Shown here: positions 58,501 through 64,000 of the stretch, piece by piece
How the letters are laid out: every line of letters begins with the position of its first letter
Position numbering within the stretch: position 1 is the stretch's first letter
DNA from: Micromussa lordhowensis
Taxonomy: Eukaryota; Cnidaria; Anthozoa; Scleractinia; Lobophylliidae
Direction: 5' to 3'
DNA length: 64,000 nucleotides
NCBI GenBank assembly: GCA_964020085.1
Contig: OZ026601.1
Coordinates: 4,634,335-4,698,334, forward strand
Position numbers and translations under genes: made by a program
The notes under the pieces: generated by a model
What the model saw: only the letters and a program-made list of their open reading frames with translations
Database searches by the model: none
Told to the model about the DNA's origin: nothing

Positions 58501-60115
58501 GGTGTCCTTGCCAAATTTGTCATAACTCGGCTATACGGACACTTATGGAGCCGCAGTTTGCAGCAAAATGTCCTCCTATGTTTGCACTTCAAGTGCATAC
58601 TAATTAGGAGATGATGCCATTTGCGCCAGGGTGTTTTTGAAGCCCCTATAGTCGGCCTACTTTTTTCAGCATTTTCCCTTGGTCCCCCCTTGGCAAAATC
58701 TCAGAAAAAGGCCGATTTAGGTGTCCTTGCCACCTTGCCACCATTTGTCATAACTCGGCTATACGGACACTTATGGAGCCGCAGTTTGCAGCACAATGTC
58801 CTCCTATCTGCACTTCAAGTGCATACTAATTAGGAGATGATGCCGTTTACGCCAGGGTGTTTTTGAAGCCTCTATAGTCGGCCTACTTTTTTAAGCGTTT
58901 TCCCTTGGTCCCCCCTTGGCAAAATCTCAGAAAATGGCCGATTTAGGTGTCCTTGCTAAATTTGTCATAACTCGGCTATCCGGACACTTATCGCGCCGCA
59001 GTTTGCAGCAAAATGTCGTCCTATGTTTGCACTTCAAGTGCATACTAATTAGGAGATGATGCCATTTGCGCCAGGGTGTTTTTGAATTCCCTATATTCGG
59101 CCTACTTTTTTGAGCATTTCCCCTTGGTCCCCCCTTGGCAAAATCTCAGAAAATGGTCGATTTAGGTGTCCTTGCCAAATTTGCCATAACTCGGCCATAC
59201 GGACACCTATGGAGCCGCAGTTTGCAGCAAAATGTCCTCCTATGTTTGCACTTGAAGTGCATACTAATTAGGAGATGATGCCATTTGCGCTAGGGTGTTT
59301 TTGAAGCCCCTATAATCAGCCTACTTTTTTGAGCATTTTCCCTTGGTCCCCCCTTGGCAAAATCTCAGAAAATGGCCGATTTAGGTGTCCTTGCCAAATT
59401 TGTCATAACTCGGCTATACGGACACTTATCGAGCCGCAGTTTGAGGCAAAATGTCCTCCTATGTTTGCACTTCAAGTGCATACTAATTAGGAGATGATGC
59501 CATTTGCGACAGGGTGTTTTTGAAGCCCCTATAGTCGGCCTACTTTTTTGAGTATTTTCCCTTGGTCCCCCCTTGGCAAAATCTCAGAAAATGGCCGATT
59601 TAGGTTTCCTTGCCAAATTTGTCATAACTCGGCAATACGGACACTTATGGAGCCGCAGTTTGCAGCAAAATGTCCTCCTATGTTCGCACTTCAAGTGCAT
59701 ACTAATTAGGAGATGATGCCATTTGCGACAGGGTGTTTTTGAAGCCCCTATAGTCGGCCTACTTTTTTGAGCATTTTCCCTTGGTCCCCCCTTGGCAAAA
59801 TCTCAGAAAATGGCCGATTTAGGTGTCCTTGCCAAATTTGTCATAACTCGGCTATACGGACACTTATGGAGCCGCAGTTTGCAGCACAATGTCCTCCTAT
59901 GTTTGCACTTCAAGTGCATACTAATTAGGAGATGATGCCATTTGCGCCAGGGTATTTTTGAAGCCCCTATATTCGGCCTAGTTTTTGAGAAATTTTCCCT
60001 TTGTCCCCCCTTGACAAAATCTCAGAAAATGGCCAATTTAGGTGTACTTGCCAAATTTGTCATAACTCGGCTATACGGACACTTATGTAGCCGTAGTTTG
60101 CAGCAAAATGTTGTC
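55551..60115 (+). repeat. Satellite block B2 (subfamily B) with trimer repeats
   Basis: Two transitional monomers (A body with GCCATTT start, 55551-55860) lead into B-type copies. The marker GGTACTCCTATGC occurs at 56717, 57371 and 58025, exactly 654 bp apart, showing a three-monomer higher-order unit. Monomers become more diverged after about 58700. Confidence 0.85.
56060..58200 (+). repeat. 654-bp trimer repeated three times
   Basis: Each unit has three monomers with private marks: CTCCTATCTGCAC (4-base loss), CTTGTTTGAGCAGTTTCCC and GGTACTCCTATGC. The units look almost identical, implying very recent amplification. Confidence 0.85.
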
Positions 60116-62034
60116 CAAGGGAAAATTTCGTAAAAAGTAGGCCCAATATAAAGGCTTCAAAAACACCCTGGCGCAAATGCCATCATCTCTAAAACATAGG
60201 ACAACATTTTGCTGCAAACTGCGGCTCCATAAGTCTCCGTAGAACAAAGTTATGACAAATTTGGCCAGGACACCTAAATCGGCCATTTACTGAGATTTTA
60301 CCAAGGGGGGATAAGGGCAAAATGCTCAAAGGAGTAGGCCGACTATAGCGACTTAAAAAACACCCTGGCGCAAATGGCATCATCTCCTAATTAGATTGCA
60401 ATTGAAGTGCAAACATAGTAGGACATTTTGCTGCAAACTGCGGCTCCATAAGTGTCCGTATAGCCGAGTTATGACAAATTTGGCAAGGACACCTAAATCG
60501 GCCATTTTCTGAGATTTTGCCAAGGGGGGACCAAGGGAAAATGCTCAAAAAAGTAGCCCGACTATAGGGGCTTCAAAAACACCCTGGCGCAAATGGCATC
60601 ATCTGCTAATTAGTATGCACTTGAAGTGCTAACATAAGACAACATTTCGCTGCAAACTGCGGCTCCGTAAGTGTCCGTAGAGCCGAATTATGACAAATTT
60701 GGCAAGGACACCTAAAACGGCCTTTTTCTGAGATTTGGCAAGGGGGGACCAAGCGAAAATGCTCAAAAAGTAGGCCGACTATAGGGGCTTCAAAAACACC
60801 CTGGCGCAAATGGCATCATCTCCTAATTAGTATGCACTTAAAGTGCAAACATAGGACAACATTTTGCTGCAAACTGCAGCTCCATAAGTGTCCATATAGC
60901 CGAGTTATGACGAATTTGGCAAGGACACCTAAAGCGGCCTTTTTCTGAGATTTTGCCAAGGGTGGACCAAGGGAAAATGCTCAAAAAAGTAGGCCGACCA
61001 TAGGGCCTTCAAAAACACCTTGGCGCAAATGGCATCATCTTCTAATTAGTATGCACTTGAAGTGCAAACATAGGACAACATTTTGCTGCAAACTGCGGTT
61101 CCATAAGTGTCCGTAGAGCCGACTTATGACAAATTTGGCAAGGACACCTAAATCGGCCATTTTCTGAGATTTTGCCAATGGGGGACCAAGGGAAAATGCT
61201 TGACAAAGTATTCCGACTATAGGGGCTTCAAAAACCCCCTAGCGCAAATGGCATCATCGGCTAATTATTATACACTGGAAGTGTAAACATAGGACAACAT
61301 TTTGCTGCAAACTGCGACTCCATAAGTGTCCGTAGATCAAAGTTATGACAAATTTGGCATGGACACCTAAATCGGCCATTTTCTGAGATTTTGCCAAGGG
61401 GGGACCAAGGGAAAATGCTCAAAAAAGTAGGCCGACTATAGGGGCTTGAAAAACACCTTGTCGCAGATGGCATCATCTCTTAATTAGTATGCTCTTAAAG
61501 TGCAAACATAGTACAACATTTTTCTGCAAACTGCGGCTCCATAAGTGTCCGTATAGCCGAGTTATGACAAATTTGGCAAGGACACCTAAATCGGCCATTT
61601 TCTGAGATTTTGCCAAGGGGGGACCAAGGGAAAATGCTCAACAAAGTAGGCCTATTATAGGGGCTTCAAAAACACCCTGGCGCAAATGGCATCATCTCCT
61701 AATTAGTTTGGAATTGAAGTGCAAACATAGGACAACATTTTGCTGCAAACTGCGGCTCCGTAAGTGTCCGTAGAGCCGAGTTATGACAAATTTGGCAAGG
61801 ACACCTAAATCGGCCATTTTCTGAGATTTTGCCAAGGGTGGACCAAGGGAAAATGCTCAACAAAGTAGGCCGACTATAGGGGCTTCAAAAACACCCTGGC
61901 GCAAATGGCATCATCTCCTAATTAGTATGCACTTGAAGTGCAAACATAGGACAACATTTTGCTGCACACTGTTGCTCCATAAGTGTCCGTGGAGCCGAGT
62001 TATGGCAAATGTGGCCAGGACACCTAAATCGGCA
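60115..62034 (-). repeat. Inverted, diverged end of the satellite array
   Basis: The forward monomer breaks after ...AAATGTTGTCC and continues with the complementary strand (AAGGGAAAATTT..., then GGCTTCAAAAACACCCTGG). About nine monomers follow in reverse orientation, mostly of B-type, with scattered substitutions and one early 25-bp loss (near 60186). Array similarity ends after CTAAATCGGC at about 62034. Confidence 0.9.
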
Positions 62035-63371
62035 CAATACAAGACTTGCTTCAAGTTCTCTCTATACTCTATGAAGACGTTTTCTGCATTGTTTTACTGA
62101 TTTTGATTGGTTCTGAGTCAGTTTTGACGCTATTCAGATTTCATGACGTAATTACCATGTTTATGACGTAATTATATCATGTTGCTTACCTTTAATATTC
62201 TTGAATTTACGGACAAAGGGAGGGAGCCAAACCCACTTGCAGGTGGTAGAAAAACGATGGGCGTGGCCCGATGACGCAATTGCTGGTCTTACTGATCATG
62301 TTAAAACACATGAAAGATAACTCTGAACTGATCAAACGTGACGGGGTCATACGACAAAAAATGTTCCTTAGCAACGGCTCCAAAAGATCAGTTAATGGGC
62401 CTTTAAAACGCTTGGACGATCTCTTTTCTTTGGTGCTGATGAACCACAAACTGGTACCTACTTCATTCATTTAAGGCGGGTAAACATCAATAGGCGTGAA
62501 ATTTGAAGTGATATAAAAAAGGAAATTGTTAGGAGTAAGATGGGTTGGAAACACTACCAGACAGTTGACCCAGGCTAAAGAGAGCCCCTGGTTGCTAGGG
62601 GACTGTTTGGTATCCGTCTACTAATTCTTCAAAGCCATCAAATCTTCAACATTTCATTTTTCCTTAATTTAACCTATCCTTTGAGAAAAAATATCTCTTT
62701 CCAAAAATGCCCAAAAATCACCCAAAAATTTACACAAAACCGCCAAACAGTGGTTAATGAGATAAGCAGAGAGATTTAGTGTCGCTTGAAACGTGACCGA
62801 GATATAGGCAGAAAGGCCGTGTTAAGCGACCTCAAAACAGCCTTCCCGTGTACCCCCACCTTAAGAAATTTATGAAAGAAGTAACTGATTGCGCTGAACG
62901 TAAAGTACCATTTACGTAGCTTTTACCGTGAATTGAAAGTGTCTGGGACTATCGAGACTTTTGCGAAGAAAAACTAAAGAGATTTAGCATTTTATCTGAC
63001 ATTTCGAACAATTTGACAAAAAAAATAATATAGCAACGGGGAGAGTTATTAAGAAAATCGTATTTTCATGAACTTTGACCTATGAATCCTCGCGCGTCGT
63101 AACTTTGATCAAAACCCCCTTTTGGCCTGCCTCGTGTCACTTGTTTTAGAACACGGAAAAATCCACTGCTAAACCAGACAAGTGCAAAATGCAAGCGTAT
63201 CGCTAGATACAGTAAACAGGAGCGCATTTTCACTACCTGCTTTTTAGGAATTTTAGCTGACTCGATCTGGCCAGATCTGGCCCTTATAACAAGCGTTACA
63301 CTTTTGGTATCATTGCGAATATAATACGCTCTGGCCTGATGCTCTGATATGAACCATGTTGATATATACTT
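62035..63371. other. Host intergenic DNA, no gene recognised
   Basis: I see no credible coding region; the short overlapping frames at 62207-62474 are on both strands and resemble no family. Two copies of ATGACGTAATTA (62143-62154 and 62163-62174), a CRE/ATF-like word, lie 20 bp apart. A homopolymer-rich stretch of CCAAAAATx words occurs near 62700-62735. The segment about 62640-62880 has the feel of a dispersed non-coding repeat but no ends could be defined. Confidence 0.5.
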
Positions 63372-63485
63372 AACAATTATCCTGCAAAATCGCGCGGAAT
63401 ATCGTCTGATACTTAGCCGACGAGGCCGTAGGCCTCGTCGGCTAAAATCAGACTATATTCCGCGAGATTGAGCAGGATAATTGTT
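63372..63485. repeat. Long imperfect inverted repeat (foldback/MITE end)
   Basis: The left arm starts AACAATTATCCTGC (63372) and ends GACGAGGCC (63427). A GTA loop (63428-63430) follows, and the right arm GGCCTCGTCGGCTAA runs to GCAGGATAATTGTT (63485). The arms of about 55 bp match with a few mismatches and small indels. The structure is typical of foldback or MITE-type DNA transposon derivatives. Confidence 0.8.
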
Positions 63486-63487
63486 TT

Positions 63488-63672
63488 ATTATTCAACAAA
63501 TTGGTAACAAAACAGCCTAACATTTTTAAATCTCTCTATCGACATTTTCTCGCTTCATTTTTTCTTCCCACGTACGAAGCTACGTATACCGCCGGATATC
63601 TGTTACCTACGGATGACAGATATCGAGAGCATCATGACCATATTTGGATAGTGTTACAATTTGTTGAATATA
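63488..63672. mobile_element. MITE-like element with inverted ends
   Basis: TATTCAACAAATTGGTAAC on the left (about 63488) is mirrored by GTTACAATTTGTTGAATA on the right (about 63653-63670). Inside, GATATCTGT (63595-63603) pairs with ACAGATATC (63616-63624). There is no coding capacity; the 69-codon frame across it is chance. It abuts the preceding foldback, so both may be parts of one element. Confidence 0.6.
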
Positions 63673-63683
63673 AATAAGTATGG

Positions 63684-63740
63684 GTTATTTACCAAGTGTA
63701 AGGTCAAGCCATCATGACCGCACAAGCTTGGTAAATAAAG
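63684..63740. mobile_element. Short hairpin repeat, possibly solo MITE fragment
   Basis: TTATTTACCAAG (63686-63697) is inverted as CTTGGTAAATAA (about 63728-63739). Between them GGTCAAGCCATCATGACC forms a second, smaller inverted repeat. Confidence 0.5.
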
Positions 63741-63769
63741 GATTTATTATATGGCTTTTGGGAAAATGT

Positions 63770-63810
63770 TTCTTGCGGGACAAGGCGGGTAGTCCCGAGC
63801 GGGCAAGATG

Positions 63811-63841
<31 letters not shown>

Positions 63842-63890
63842 CAGCGTAGGATTTGATTCATCTTGCCCGCTCGCGGAGCTAGCCATATAT
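63770..63890. mobile_element. Dispersed host repeat with 18-bp perfect hairpin
   Basis: CCCGAGCGGGCAAGATGG (63794-63811) and its exact complement (63814-63831) form a hairpin with a 2-base loop. A third partial copy, CATCTTGCCCGCTCG, lies at 63859-63873. I recall this repeat as common in anthozoan genomes, which is part of the host guess; this is from memory. Confidence 0.6.
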
Positions 63891-64000
63891 TAAAGTGAGA
63901 TATTGATCACAACATACATAATATTAACAATTCCTTTTTGTGATATATACCTGTTTGTTCATTAGGAGAAATTGCGCATTATTTGTTACTTTTTAATGCG

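Larger units (their letters stand above)
11401..62034 (+). repeat. 219-bp satellite array, about 230 monomers
   Basis: Tandem head-to-tail copies of one unit of 219 bp (range about 215-231) fill 50.6 kb. Landmarks in each copy are GATGATGCAATTTGCGCC, CCCCTATAGTCGGCCTAC, TGGTCCCCCCTTGG, ATGGCCGATTTAGG, ATTTGTCATAACTCGG and a 15-bp palindrome TGCACTTCAAGTGCA. Adjacent monomers in the left 36 kb differ by only a few bases. No transposon or gene interrupts the array in the window. Exact spacings of variant markers are multiples of 219 (for example 438, 876, 2409 and 4380). The last part, from about 60115, is in reverse orientation. Confidence 0.98.

Noticed and set aside
52929..61476. 63-71 codon frames in A2, B2 and inverted monomers on both strands
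   Set aside because: Same satellite unit in other frames; overlapping and mutually inconsistent.
11401..62034. CRISPR-like regularly repeated array
   Set aside because: Repeats are contiguous 219-bp units without unique spacers, and the context is eukaryotic.
62207..62474. Overlapping 87- and 67-codon frames on opposite strands
   Set aside because: Mutually overlapping, no recognisable family, located in repeat-rich host DNA.
63468..63677. 69-codon frame
   Set aside because: Runs through the inverted ends of a MITE-like element.

Overview
The window looks like animal nuclear DNA, most probably cnidarian (an anthozoan such as a coral or sea anemone). This host call rests on remembered resemblance of the right-flank repeats and of the virus-like proteins to cnidarian genome sequence, and was not checked by a search. 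The window has three parts.

(1) Positions 1-11400 are the right part of an integrated, apparently intact DNA virus or Polinton/adintovirus-like element. Leftward genes encode a glycine-rich virion protein (partial at the window edge), an OB-fold ssDNA-binding-like protein, a double-jelly-roll major capsid protein candidate, a small very basic core-like protein, a penton-type minor capsid protein and a PPxY-containing virion protein. Rightward genes encode an A32/FtsK-type packaging ATPase, a small coiled-coil protein, two fibre-like proteins sharing an N-terminal tag, an eIF1/SUI1-like protein and a two-helix membrane protein. DNA polymerase, integrase and protease, expected for such elements, are not here and would lie left of position 1. 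A TATATA-type motif sits within a few bases of almost every start codon. A 200-bp intergenic tandem array carries palindromes and sequences matching NF-kB and STAT consensus sites. The right end (11051-11400) is non-coding, rich in TACGC words and palindromes, and ends ...ACTACT directly against satellite DNA.

(2) Positions 11401 to about 62034 are one satellite array of roughly 230 tandem 219-bp monomers. Two subfamilies occur in blocks: A (11.4-47.9 and 52.1-55.6 kb) and B (47.9-52.1 and 55.8-60.1 kb). Several levels of higher-order duplication are visible (2, 3, 5-6, 9-11 and 20 monomers). At about 60115 the array flips orientation, and the last nine monomers are inverted and more diverged. 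The left border is sharp and homogeneous, the right one degenerate, which suggests the viral element inserted inside the array. All 63-71 codon ORFs in the array are chance products of a 219-bp (73-codon) unit.

(3) Positions 62035-64000 are host intergenic DNA without convincing genes. They hold several non-autonomous repeats with long hairpins.

The most interesting system is the element: structural genes with start-proximal promoter-like motifs, two tagged fibres, a viral eIF1-like factor and an immune-type enhancer-like repeat beside the accessory genes.
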